NCBI GenBank assembly: GCA_024680835.1
Contig: JAILBP010000013.1
Coordinates: 1-13,899 of the forward strand
Direction of reading: 5' to 3'
From: RGIG6904 sp024680835
GTDB taxonomy: Bacteria > Bacillota > Clostridia > Lachnospirales > Lachnospiraceae
Length of the DNA stretch: 13,899 nucleotides
Below the pieces are notes generated by a model that saw only the letters and a program-made list of their open reading frames with translations, searched no databases and was not told the origin of the DNA. The first letter of the stretch is position 1, and each line of letters begins with the position of its first letter. A program made the translations under genes and the position numbers. Of this stretch, positions 1 to 7,279 are shown piece after piece.

Positions 1-554
1 TTCACCGAATAACCGAATTTCCCCTGTTTCTTACCAAGAGAAAAATACTCGCCGTGTGAATAAGCTATCAGACCCGCATTGTCAAGCCTGAAGCGGTTAT
101 TTTCATCCATGTAACTGTCGTCTACCGTAACTCCCTCGACCCTTCCCAAAAACATATGGTGTGATCCCAGGGGAATACATTCGGTCACCTTACAATATAT
201 ATTCACCGGGCTTTCCGCGATGGCAGGCGTCTCCATGATATCAGATCTGTATTCAGTGAGTTCCATCTCATGAAACTTGTCAAAATCCCGACCGGAGCGG
301 ACACCGCACCAATCACAGGCATAAGTCAGTTCCCCGTTTACGAGATTGACCACAAACTCGCCGCTTGACTTAATGATATCATAGGAATACCGGTCCGGTC
401 TGACCGATATGGATACCATTGCAGGATCCGAGCACACCGTCCCCGCCCACGCCAAGGTGATGATGTTCGGCTTCTCTCCTTCACGCATGCAGCTCACCAT
501 GACTGCAGGCACCGGATACAGCATGTTTCCCGGTTTCCATGTGATCTTGGACAT
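1..554 (-). CDS. Flavin reductase-like domain protein, 3' end cut by window edge
   Basis: I translated this gene directly because it runs off the left edge without a stop. It starts at the ATG at 554-552, preceded on the minus strand by AAAGGTGG about five bases upstream. The 184 visible residues begin MSKITWKPGNMLYPVPAVMV and include a TLAWAGTVCSDPAMVSISVRP segment and a later region like SxGEFVVNL; this layout is typical of the flavin reductase / DIM6-NTAB family, which binds FMN in a split-barrel fold and passes electrons from NAD(P)H or a partner protein. Near the edge it reads EYFSLGKKQGKFGYSV; family members usually end within a few residues of this point, so probably only the last residues and the stop are missing. 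It follows the GNAT gene after 68 bp and may be co-transcribed with it. The substrate is unknown. Some members of this family are small cytosolic flavoproteins rather than proven reductases. Confidence 0.85.
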   Translation of the reverse strand, partial: MSKITWKPGNMLYPVPAVMVSCMREGEKPNIITLAWAGTVCSDPAMVSISVRPDRYSYDIIKSSGEFVVNLVNGELTYACDWCGVRSGRDFDKFHEMELTEYRSDIMETPAIAESPVNIYCKVTECIPLGSHHMFLGRVEGVTVDDSYMDENNRFRLDNAGLIAYSHGEYFSLGKKQGKFGYSV

Positions 555-622
555 AAAAACCACCTTTCGTAATATTTTTGATCAAGCCCTATAATATGAT
601 TCAAGGCTTATTGACCCTCAAA

Positions 623-1096
623 TCATAATATCAGCTCCATGCCGGTCTTGTATGGCGTAAGTCCCAGTTTTTCGTAGAACTTCATGGCGCCCGGATTGCA
701 GGTCCAGACATTCAGCGTGATATTGTAGCATCCGCGCTCTCTCGCATAGGCCACGATATGTTCATAGATCGCCCTGCCCACATTTCTGCCTCTTGCACCT
801 TCATCCACGCATATATCATCAATGTAGAGCGTCAGGTTATCGCACAAAAGGACCGTGTTTTCAGGGCGCTGCATAATACAAAAACCGTGACCCAAAACCT
901 TCCCCTCATCATCCTCGCACACAAACACGGGTTTATCATCATTTTTGAAAATATCTTTAAGCTCATCCTCTGTATATTTGGTTGCCAGTTTAAAAAGATC
1001 CGGTCTTCCGTCATGATGCACCTTATCAACCTGCCTGAGCAATTCCATTATCACCGGTATATCGCGCTCTGCCGCACGACGCACTGTGTATCCCAT
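623..1096 (-). CDS. GNAT family N-acetyltransferase
   Basis: This 157-residue protein is a single GNAT domain that would transfer an acetyl group from acetyl-CoA to an unknown amine. It opens with a typical beta-1 segment (YTVRRAAERDIPVIMELL). The acetyl-CoA loop is seen as RGRNVGRA, preceded by the strand IDDICVDE, and is followed by the usual C-terminal block with NPGAMKFYEKLGL. There is no signal peptide or membrane segment. Two starts are possible: ATG at 1102 and ATG at 1096. The AGGAGG sits three bases before the first and nine before the second, so I chose 1096. The gene has its own likely promoter in the 118 bp downstream of hydE (see 1185-1213), so it need not be part of the hyd transcript. 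The substrate cannot be told from sequence; the link to hydrogenase genes may be only positional. Confidence 0.9.
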   Translation of the reverse strand: MGYTVRRAAERDIPVIMELLRQVDKVHHDGRPDLFKLATKYTEDELKDIFKNDDKPVFVCEDDEGKVLGHGFCIMQRPENTVLLCDNLTLYIDDICVDEGARGRNVGRAIYEHIVAYARERGCYNITLNVWTCNPGAMKFYEKLGLTPYKTGMELIL

Positions 1097-1174
1097 AATC
1101 ATCTGCCTCCTGTTCGTAACCGATTACATAGCTCTAAGAAAGACCTTTCGTCTCCTGTCCCCTTTATATATGCC

Positions 1175-1200
1175 TGTTAACGTTTATATACTTGTTAACG
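1175..1200. repeat. Pair of TGTTAACG direct repeats, possible operator
   Basis: Two exact copies of TGTTAACG lie at 1175-1182 and 1193-1200, 18 bp apart start to start. Each contains the palindrome GTTAAC. On the minus strand they read CGTTAACA and sit immediately on either side of the TATATA proposed as the -10 box of the GNAT gene. This placement is what one would expect of a repressor site; the regulator is unknown. Confidence 0.45.
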
Positions 1201-1213
1201 ATTGTAGTTACAA
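1185..1213 (-). promoter_or_regulatory. Likely sigma-A-type promoter of the GNAT gene
   Basis: On the minus strand a TTGTAA hexamer (1213-1208) is followed after exactly 17 bp by TATATA (1190-1185). Each matches four of the six consensus positions, and the spacing is ideal. The -35 lies just beyond the hydE stop codon. The transcript would have a leader of roughly 80 bases before the GNAT start, containing the short inverted repeat GAAAG-GT-CTTTC. Confidence 0.45.
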
Positions 1214-1220
1214 TTTACGT

Positions 1221-2285
1221 TTAATATTTGAAATCCACATGATCCCCGCGGCTCACAACAACCTTATATCCTATGCTCTCCATTCGTCTTTCCATACAAC
1301 GGCTGCATTCAGCCGCCTCATCTCCTGTACAGATCTTTCCGTCATACAAAAGATATTTCTCCCTCGTAGCTGTCGGCGAAAGATTAGGCATCACCACATT
1401 GGCGCCTGCCTTTATGCCCATCTCGCGTCCCAGGGGGTGTATGGTTCCCAGTGCGGTGGTAGCCGGCAGCAGAACCTGTGGAAAGATCAGTCTCAATATC
1501 GACAGGAGTCTTAAGGTGTCCTTTAAAGTTCCCTGCTTTTCTTTGGCAAAGGGTGTATCGTGATGAGGGATAAAAGGTCCGATCCCTATCATATGCGGTT
1601 TAAGCTTCTGCATGAATCTTATATCTTTTATGATATGCCTTGTCTCCTGATAAGGGCTTCCCACCATAATACCGCAGCCCACCTGATATCCAATATCCTT
1701 CAAAACATACAGACATTCCTGCCTGTGCTCCGCCGACAGTTCCGACGGATGCAGTCTACCGTAATGCTCCGGGTCAGCCGTCTCATGCCTCAGCAGATAT
1801 CTGTCGGCTCCGGCGTCAAAATATGCCTGATATGAATCGCGCTCCTTTTCACCTATGGACAGTGTCACTGCGCAATCCGGAAACTCCCTCTTTATACCCC
1901 TTACTATCTCACATATCTTATCATCAGTAAAATACGGGTCCTCACCGCCCTGCAAAACGAAAGTTCTGAAACCAAGCTCATAGCCCTTTCTGCAGCAGTC
2001 CCATATATCGGACTCTGTCAATCTATACCTTTCAGCATTCCTGTTGCTGCGTCTTATGCCGCAATACAGGCAGTCGTTTTTGCAGTAGTTGGTAAACTCG
2101 ATCAACCCGCGCAGATAAACATCATTGCCATAAAAATGTTTTCTGACATCATCCGCACTGTGGTACAGATAATCCTCATCAGCTGGCGAGAATTCCTTTT
2201 CCAGAAAGTATTTGAGTTCATCATCGGGAAGGTCCTGTTCCTGCTGTAATTTATCTGTCATCCATATTATATCCGAAGGTAACAT
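1221..2285 (-). CDS. hydE: [FeFe] hydrogenase H-cluster maturase HydE (radical SAM)
   Basis: HydE is a radical SAM enzyme that helps build the organometallic precursor and dithiomethylamine bridge of the H-cluster together with HydG and HydF. The 354-residue length fits the family. The radical SAM cluster motif is C68-X3-C72-X2-C75 (NYCKNDCLYCGIRRSN), followed by the GGED loop near residue 114 and a TIM-barrel pattern through MVGSPYQET and IGIGPFIPH. Near the C-terminus C319, C327 and C330 form CX7CX2C, the pattern known in some HydE proteins as a second, non-essential Fe-S site. I chose ATG 2285, with GGGAG about ten bases upstream; the ATG at 2261 lacks a comparable site. The gene is 174 bp downstream of hydF, and that gap holds unusual AT-rich repeats and a hairpin, so it may have its own promoter. 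HydG is not in the window. Confidence 0.96.
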   Translation of the reverse strand: MLPSDIIWMTDKLQQEQDLPDDELKYFLEKEFSPADEDYLYHSADDVRKHFYGNDVYLRGLIEFTNYCKNDCLYCGIRRSNRNAERYRLTESDIWDCCRKGYELGFRTFVLQGGEDPYFTDDKICEIVRGIKREFPDCAVTLSIGEKERDSYQAYFDAGADRYLLRHETADPEHYGRLHPSELSAEHRQECLYVLKDIGYQVGCGIMVGSPYQETRHIIKDIRFMQKLKPHMIGIGPFIPHHDTPFAKEKQGTLKDTLRLLSILRLIFPQVLLPATTALGTIHPLGREMGIKAGANVVMPNLSPTATREKYLLYDGKICTGDEAAECSRCMERRMESIGYKVVVSRGDHVDFKY

Positions 2286-2333
2286 TTTACTAATCTCCCA
2301 ATATTACGAATCAAGGGTCAAAACCTGATTTCA

Positions 2334-2351
2334 CGGCAAGCTTACTTGCCG
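2334..2351. other. Perfect 7-bp hairpin in the hydE leader
   Basis: CGGCAAG and CTTGCCG flank a four-base loop (CTTA), giving a perfect 7-bp stem about 50 bp upstream of the hydE start. On the transcribed strand no run of T follows it, so it is not a standard intrinsic terminator. It may be an RNA structure in the 5' leader that shields or stabilises the message, or an operator dyad. Confidence 0.5.
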
Positions 2352-2368
2352 GAGGAAGCATTATGCCA

Positions 2369-2415
2369 ATATGCGAAATATATTATATCGAATATTATAT
2401 CGCATATTATATCTT
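2369..2415 (-). repeat. Three 12-bp tandem repeats each holding a TATAAT, inside an inverted repeat
   Basis: Three copies of ATATTATATC begin at 2380, 2392 and 2404, exactly 12 bp apart. Read on the minus strand each is GATATAATAT and contains a perfect TATAAT -10 hexamer. A 7-bp inverted repeat, ATATGCG at 2369-2375 and CGCATAT at 2401-2407, overlaps the array. I found no good -35 at the right distance from any copy. The array lies 95-130 bp upstream of the hydE start, downstream of hydF, and is the best candidate for a hydE promoter or a regulator binding array. Confidence 0.55.
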
Positions 2416-2459
2416 GAAATATGCCTCTTTTCTTTATATGCATGTCTTCGTCTTTCGTA

Positions 2460-3698
2460 TCACAGGTTAATACCGATATCTACGGATCTCTCCAGGATAC
2501 CCTTCATATACGCTATCACCAAACCGTAATTTGTCATCGGTATGTTCTGATCCTTGGCACATTTCATGCGATAACGCATTTCCCGTTCATTCAGCATGCA
2601 TCCGCCGCAATGTATCACCATGGCGTATCCGCTCAGATCTTCCGGAAATCCCGTTCCCGACGAGGTCTCGATCACAAGATCTTTACCGGTGTGTTTTTTC
2701 AGCCATCCGGGGATCTTCACGGTGCCAATGTCTCCGCACTGTCTGTGATGAGTACAGCCTTCACTGATGAGGATCTTATCTCCGTCCTGCAGATTCTCCA
2801 CAGCCCGGACACCTTTCAGCGAATCTTCTAACAGTCCCTTATATCTCGCCATCAGTATCGAGAAAGATGTGAGTCTTATATCCTGCGGCACAATACCCGC
2901 TACATACTCGAAAGCCTGACTGTCGGTTATGACAAGACTGATCTTTTTATCTGTTCCATTCAAAGCGGAAATCGCAGCCGCCAGCTCTGTTTCCTTTACG
3001 CACAGCGCCATTCCGCCGTGATCCAGTATATCCCTTATCATCATCTGCTGCGGAAGGATCAGCCTTCCTTTCGGTGCGGATTCATCTATGGGTATCACTA
3101 AGATCACAAGATCTCCGGGATTTATGAGATCCCCCACCAGTTTCCGGGTGCTTTCCGAAACTTTTCCTGCTTTGGCGATCTCCTCCTTCAACTCATATAT
3201 GTTGAAGCCATCCTTTGCGGAAACATATATTTCCGTGTAGCTGTGGTCCTCTCCATATGATGTCTGTTTTGAAGATTTCGATACTCTGCCTTCACCGGAA
3301 TTGAGTATATCTGTCTTATTCCATGCCACTATCCAGGGTATGTTTTTTTCAGCGAAAAGAGACATGAGCTTTTCGTCCGTATCTGAAAGCCCCGCCGTGG
3401 CATCTACTATCAGAACCGCAACATCCACCCGGTTTAAGGTCTGCCTCGTCTTTTTAATGCGGAGTTCTCCAAGCTCTCCCTCGTCATCAAATCCTGCCGT
3501 GTCTATGACCACCACAGGACCTAAGGGCAATATCTCCATAGCCTTGGAAACCGGATCCGTCGTAGTACCCGGAACATCCGATACCACCGCCAGATCCTGG
3601 CCTGTGACCGCATTCAGAATACTGGATTTCCCCGCATTCCTCCTGCCAAAGAAACCTATATGCACTCTCTCCGCCGATGGCGTCTCATTCATTCCCAT
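2460..3698 (-). CDS. hydF: [FeFe] hydrogenase H-cluster maturation GTPase HydF
   Basis: HydF is the scaffold on which the diiron subcluster of the [FeFe]-hydrogenase active site is assembled and from which it is passed to apo-HydA. The protein has 412 residues, the usual length. The N-terminal GTPase domain shows the P-loop GRRNAGKSS (19-26 region), the switch PGTTTD (44-48), DTAG (66-69) and NKTD (127-130). A middle dimerisation domain follows. The C-terminal cluster domain carries C315-T-H317-H318 and H363-C364-G-G-C367, the CxH...HCxxC signature of HydF. The start at 3698 has a GGAGG six bases upstream. The gene follows the 396-aa nitrogenase-like gene after 79 bp and is probably read with it. 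No hydA or hydG is present in the window, so its client enzyme must be encoded elsewhere, unless the nitrogenase-like neighbours are involved. Confidence 0.97.
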   Translation of the reverse strand: MGMNETPSAERVHIGFFGRRNAGKSSILNAVTGQDLAVVSDVPGTTTDPVSKAMEILPLGPVVVIDTAGFDDEGELGELRIKKTRQTLNRVDVAVLIVDATAGLSDTDEKLMSLFAEKNIPWIVAWNKTDILNSGEGRVSKSSKQTSYGEDHSYTEIYVSAKDGFNIYELKEEIAKAGKVSESTRKLVGDLINPGDLVILVIPIDESAPKGRLILPQQMMIRDILDHGGMALCVKETELAAAISALNGTDKKISLVITDSQAFEYVAGIVPQDIRLTSFSILMARYKGLLEDSLKGVRAVENLQDGDKILISEGCTHHRQCGDIGTVKIPGWLKKHTGKDLVIETSSGTGFPEDLSGYAMVIHCGGCMLNEREMRYRMKCAKDQNIPMTNYGLVIAYMKGILERSVDIGINL

Positions 3699-3777
3699 GA
3701 TGTACCTCCATAATATATACTCCGTTCATTAAAAAATAGTTGCAAATAATTTACACTCCCCGGATAACCTCCGGTAC

Positions 3778-4968
3778 TCACAACCTTATAAAACCGTCTA
3801 ATTCCCTGTCATCAAAGATATTAAAAATATCCTTTACATGATCCCTTTGCCAGGTAAAACCACGACCCGAAAAAGCCAGATGCGGTAATCCCAATATCTT
3901 TGCATCATCCGGCAGTATCAGCGAATACATCGGATCGGCGATAATGTATTTCTCTCCCTTTATCCGATCTTCTATCTCCTCTTCGCCGTCACACATAACA
4001 TCTCCATCACGCAGAAGAGCGGCAGCATTTACCGTGTTTAGCTCCAGCGGACAGGCAACCTTTGCCGTAACTTCGTACCGTTCCTCAAGCGCCCATGCCA
4101 AAGAATCCATCTTCACAGCTTCACCGATCAAAAGTATTTTTTTACCGGATGTTTTAACTGTATTATGAGAACAACTGTAGGCAATGCGGTCTTCACGGTC
4201 TGTGGATGATTCTTTTATCATATCATATACGATATTAGCAAGGTCTCCCGTCGGGCATCCCACAACACAGGGTATACCATATTTTTCTCTCAAAACCTGT
4301 GCTGCCTTATAAGCCGTGGCAGACACCACCAGATTTACATCCGCCTCTCCTGATCTTGCAACGTCCTCAAAAGCGCATCCGCGTGACCATGTCGAGACAA
4401 TGTCAAACCCGGCGTCAGACAGTGCTTCAGTTATATGGGTTGCCGCACCACCGGTAAAATCCAACGGAGTCAGCCCGAGGATATTGATCTTGACGGCTTG
4501 CTGTCGTACCGGCCTCACCTTGTCTCTCACCAGATGTTTTGCCACCGCTTCAAAAGCATTTCCCGCTCCCACAAGATAATCATGCATTCCGTTGGTCTGC
4601 ACCGGGAAGGTCAGTATGCCGGTTCTGTCCTCCACAAGCTTAGCGATGGCATTGAAATCCGTACCGTTCATGAAGGGAATGGGACTGCTGAGCAGTGCAA
4701 TAAATCCCGGTTTGAGCTTTCCCGCCGCGTCCGCTATGTCGTCTATGAATTTTTTATCATCGCCAAAGATAGCCTCGCGCTGCGACAATCCACTGATATA
4801 AATCAGACTGTCCCGGTCATACCAACGTGTTTCATCATGTGTATTGTATGTGGAATTGCACCCGGAAGGATCATGTATCACTACCATCCCCCCTAACTCA
4901 TAAAGAGCGGATGCCGCCCCGGACACATCTCCCGTATAGCATGGCAGAATCCTGTATGATCTGTTCAT
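3778..4968 (-). CDS. Nitrogenase component 1-like protein (NifD/NifK relative), 396 aa
   Basis: This protein has the outline of the oxidoreductase/nitrogenase component 1 family, whose members hold metal clusters and reduce substrates with electrons from a NifH-like ATPase. The N-terminus has C10 in LPCYTGDVSGAASALYELGG, then DPSGC (C37), matching the first two P-cluster cysteines and the GPxGC motif of NifD. Where a third cysteine is expected the sequence reads ALLSSPIPFMNGTDF (92-105), with no Cys. Other cysteines are C198, C234, C238, C266, C306 and C326; C198 in SRGCAFEDV or the CVVGC pair could be ligands. At 396 residues it is shorter than true NifD or NifK. Start 4968 has GAGGAAG just upstream. 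It starts 23 bp after the 595-aa gene ends and is followed by hydF. It cannot be a standard nitrogenase subunit; a two-cysteine cluster site or an assembly scaffold is possible. Its natural partner is probably the 444-aa protein at 8639-9973. Confidence 0.82.
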   Translation of the reverse strand: MNRSYRILPCYTGDVSGAASALYELGGMVVIHDPSGCNSTYNTHDETRWYDRDSLIYISGLSQREAIFGDDKKFIDDIADAAGKLKPGFIALLSSPIPFMNGTDFNAIAKLVEDRTGILTFPVQTNGMHDYLVGAGNAFEAVAKHLVRDKVRPVRQQAVKINILGLTPLDFTGGAATHITEALSDAGFDIVSTWSRGCAFEDVARSGEADVNLVVSATAYKAAQVLREKYGIPCVVGCPTGDLANIVYDMIKESSTDREDRIAYSCSHNTVKTSGKKILLIGEAVKMDSLAWALEERYEVTAKVACPLELNTVNAAALLRDGDVMCDGEEEIEDRIKGEKYIIADPMYSLILPDDAKILGLPHLAFSGRGFTWQRDHVKDIFNIFDDRELDGFIRL

Positions 4969-4991
4969 TATATCTTCCTCGCTTTGAACCC

Positions 4992-6779
4992 TTAGATCCT
5001 CTGGCGTGTAACCGTCTTTTTCACTGTGTTACTGCCCTTTTTACTCTGCTTGTTTTTGCCGGCATTTGCAAGAGCTTCAGCCTGCGGATTGATAGTTTCA
5101 AGCTGTCTCTGTTCGATCTTCGCTTTTGTCTGATGGGAGAGCATATTATCTTTTAGCTCATCTATTGTTTCTTTTATTTCTTTAAGCGAATCTTTAAGCT
5201 CTCTCTGATGCGGGGAAAGATTCAGCCCCTTGCCTACTATCTCTGATTCATTTGAGAGATGTTCCAATATCTGTATTGCAACATAAATTCGCGGCTGTTC
5301 ATGTTTCTGGCGCTTTGCAGAATCACGTCTGGTAATATCCTTGAACTGATCCTGCTTGTAGTTCAGATAGCTATTGACCATCCGGATCGCTTCTTTCTGA
5401 CATAAATAAAACTGTTCCGGTTCAAATTTTTCCCTGCCACCGCGGCAATATGCGCAGTCCTGCAGTCTTATCAACGCATTCTTCATATCCTTAAACTGCT
5501 GTGAACCCTTGCCTGCAAGATTGAAATCTACCCGTTTGATGGCTGAAACCAAAATATCGGCCTCATTTTTTGCGTAATCCTGTGAATAATGTTTTTCTAT
5601 AGCATTATTACCCTGCTTTATCTTTTCGCCCGCTTTCGGCCCGTTGATCATGTTATCTTCGGGTTCATTGTCTATTATACTCGCTTTTTCGTTTTTTTGC
5701 TCCTTAACTTCATTGACCTTCTGTTTCTTCTGTGTCCCGGTCAATTCTCTGACCTTTTCTTCCGACGGCATTCCCTCGATCTTGATCTGGAACGTCTGAA
5801 GATCCAAATCTATATCCAGATCTTTTGTGAACTCACCGTTGACAATGGATTTTATCAGCAGATTGCAGGTTTCCGGCTCATCTTCGATATAATTGAGCCT
5901 ACCCTCATATTCTTTCTGGATAATACCTGTGTTGAGGAATGCACTCTTCATTTTATCTTCTTCACTTATCCACTTTTCAAAGGACAAACCGCCTTCTACT
6001 GCGTCCTTTTGAGCCTTTGCCAGTCTGGTAAAGAGGAACTTCTTATACCCGGCAAATGTTACAAGCAGTGCAAGGTCCGAGATGGATCTGCCATTTTTAT
6101 TAATCAGGACATTTTTGGCAAGCTCCCTCTGTTTTGATACAATGGTATGCATTTCTTCCATAACGTTCTGGTTTTTGGTCCACCAGTTCTTGTAATCTTC
6201 CCATTTTTTCATTTCCGGATGATCTGCCTTTGCAAGTTCGAGTATCTCATTCTTGCAGTGCGCCATTTCCTGCCACGCATCAAACTGGAGAAATCCCATA
6301 TGTAACATCCTGCAAAATGTTTTGTTCTGCATGATATTGGGATCCGAAAAATCGATGTTTTGGGCGGCTTCGGTCATCAACCTGTTTGTGGCCTTCTGAC
6401 CTTCGTAGATCTGTTTTGCGATCCAGGCCTGATTTTCAGGTGTTTCGTTGTACATACACTCTGCAACCTTTTCGTACATTTTTGCCTTTTCATCCCTGAG
6501 CTTATCGTTATCCATAAGATCTTCAAGCGTATACCGGCCTGTTGCCGCAAGCGCAAAAACCGAAACCGAAATACCTGCAAAACGATAAAGCGAATAATTA
6601 CACGGCTTCTTGCGCTTAGCAGGGTCTTTATACTTTTCACCGTAAAAAGCATTGTCCTTGTCCGACTTGGGATCTGTTTCATAATAGGTTTTCAGCGTAT
6701 CTTTGAAAATATCTTTTAACCGGTCATTGATCTTTTTCTCTTGCTCCTCACTGAGTTTTTCATTCTTTTTCGTAGGCAT
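4992..6779 (-). CDS. Unrecognised 595-aa lysine-rich helical protein
   Basis: I do not recognise this protein. It has no signal peptide and no convincing membrane helix; the only hydrophobic stretch, around residues 67-80, is short. It is rich in Lys, Glu, Gln and Asn and looks largely alpha-helical. I see three parts: an N-terminal helical region (1-335) with W169, W199 and W200; a low-complexity charged linker (about 340-400); and a C-terminal helical region (400-560) ending in a basic tail (KKGSNTVKKTVTRQRI). A C442-X2-C445 pair lies in the C-terminal part, but no metal-site pattern is clear. The start at 6779 has AAGGAG at good spacing. Sampled lines inside the gene are about 38-42% GC by hand count, against 55% for a sampled line of hypE, so it may have been acquired. 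It lies 23 bp upstream of a nitrogenase-like gene, yet nothing in it suggests a redox or metal role. Confidence 0.85.
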   Translation of the reverse strand: MPTKKNEKLSEEQEKKINDRLKDIFKDTLKTYYETDPKSDKDNAFYGEKYKDPAKRKKPCNYSLYRFAGISVSVFALAATGRYTLEDLMDNDKLRDEKAKMYEKVAECMYNETPENQAWIAKQIYEGQKATNRLMTEAAQNIDFSDPNIMQNKTFCRMLHMGFLQFDAWQEMAHCKNEILELAKADHPEMKKWEDYKNWWTKNQNVMEEMHTIVSKQRELAKNVLINKNGRSISDLALLVTFAGYKKFLFTRLAKAQKDAVEGGLSFEKWISEEDKMKSAFLNTGIIQKEYEGRLNYIEDEPETCNLLIKSIVNGEFTKDLDIDLDLQTFQIKIEGMPSEEKVRELTGTQKKQKVNEVKEQKNEKASIIDNEPEDNMINGPKAGEKIKQGNNAIEKHYSQDYAKNEADILVSAIKRVDFNLAGKGSQQFKDMKNALIRLQDCAYCRGGREKFEPEQFYLCQKEAIRMVNSYLNYKQDQFKDITRRDSAKRQKHEQPRIYVAIQILEHLSNESEIVGKGLNLSPHQRELKDSLKEIKETIDELKDNMLSHQTKAKIEQRQLETINPQAEALANAGKNKQSKKGSNTVKKTVTRQRI

Positions 6780-6853
6780 ATTCTGCTCCTTTCAGCCAGC
6801 ATCACAGGCTGTTGCCGATCTTATGTACAATAAATATCACTCATTCCCGGATC

Positions 6854-7279
6854 TCAAAAACTCTTTTCCCTGCGTATCGCATCGGCCATTGCCAGGAAAT
6901 GCTGCGCCTTGATGATCGCCATACCCTGAGTTTCATCGCCGAGTACCACCAGCTCGTCCCCCGGAGCGATATTAAATAGCTTTCTGGCTTTTGCCGGTAT
7001 CACGATCTGTCCCTTATCGCCGACCGTCACCATGCCAAACAGATGCTTTCCTTTGGGCGGAAGACCCAGACCCATATTTTGCTCTGATTCATAATTGGCC
7101 AGATCATCCAGAGAAACCCCGAAAATATCCGCAAGCTGCTTACATTTATCAAGATCCGGAACACTGTCTCCCGTTTCCCATTTGGCAACTGATTGCCTTG
7201 TGACTCCAAGCTTTTCGGCTATATCCTCCTGGGTCATATGCTGGCTTTTCCTCATCTGTACCAGATTATCCTTGAACAT
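6854..7279 (-). CDS. XRE-family HTH regulator fused to a SpoVT-AbrB domain
   Basis: This 141-residue DNA-binding protein joins two binding folds. Residues 3-60 are a Cro/C1-type helix-turn-helix (MTQEDIAEKLGVTRQSVAKWE, with the recognition helix in TRQSVAKWE). Residues 82-126 are an AbrB-like swapped-hairpin domain (MVTVGDKGQIVIPAKARKLF followed by GDELVVLGD). I chose ATG 7279 because AAGGAGAG lies just upstream; a longer reading frame to 7378 has no such support and would overlap the neighbour by over 100 bp. Its start overlaps the last 14 bp of the acyltransferase gene, so the two are translationally coupled. It may control its own operon through the dyad at 8375-8404, but that is inference. 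It probably acts as a transition-state or stress-type repressor. Confidence 0.92.
   Translation of the reverse strand: MFKDNLVQMRKSQHMTQEDIAEKLGVTRQSVAKWETGDSVPDLDKCKQLADIFGVSLDDLANYESEQNMGLGLPPKGKHLFGMVTVGDKGQIVIPAKARKLFNIAPGDELVVLGDETQGMAIIKAQHFLAMADAIRREKSF

Noticed and set aside
3760..3774. CCGGA-TAACC-TCCGG hairpin between the 396-aa gene and hydF as a terminator
   Set aside because: The stem is only 5 bp and no T run follows on the transcribed strand.
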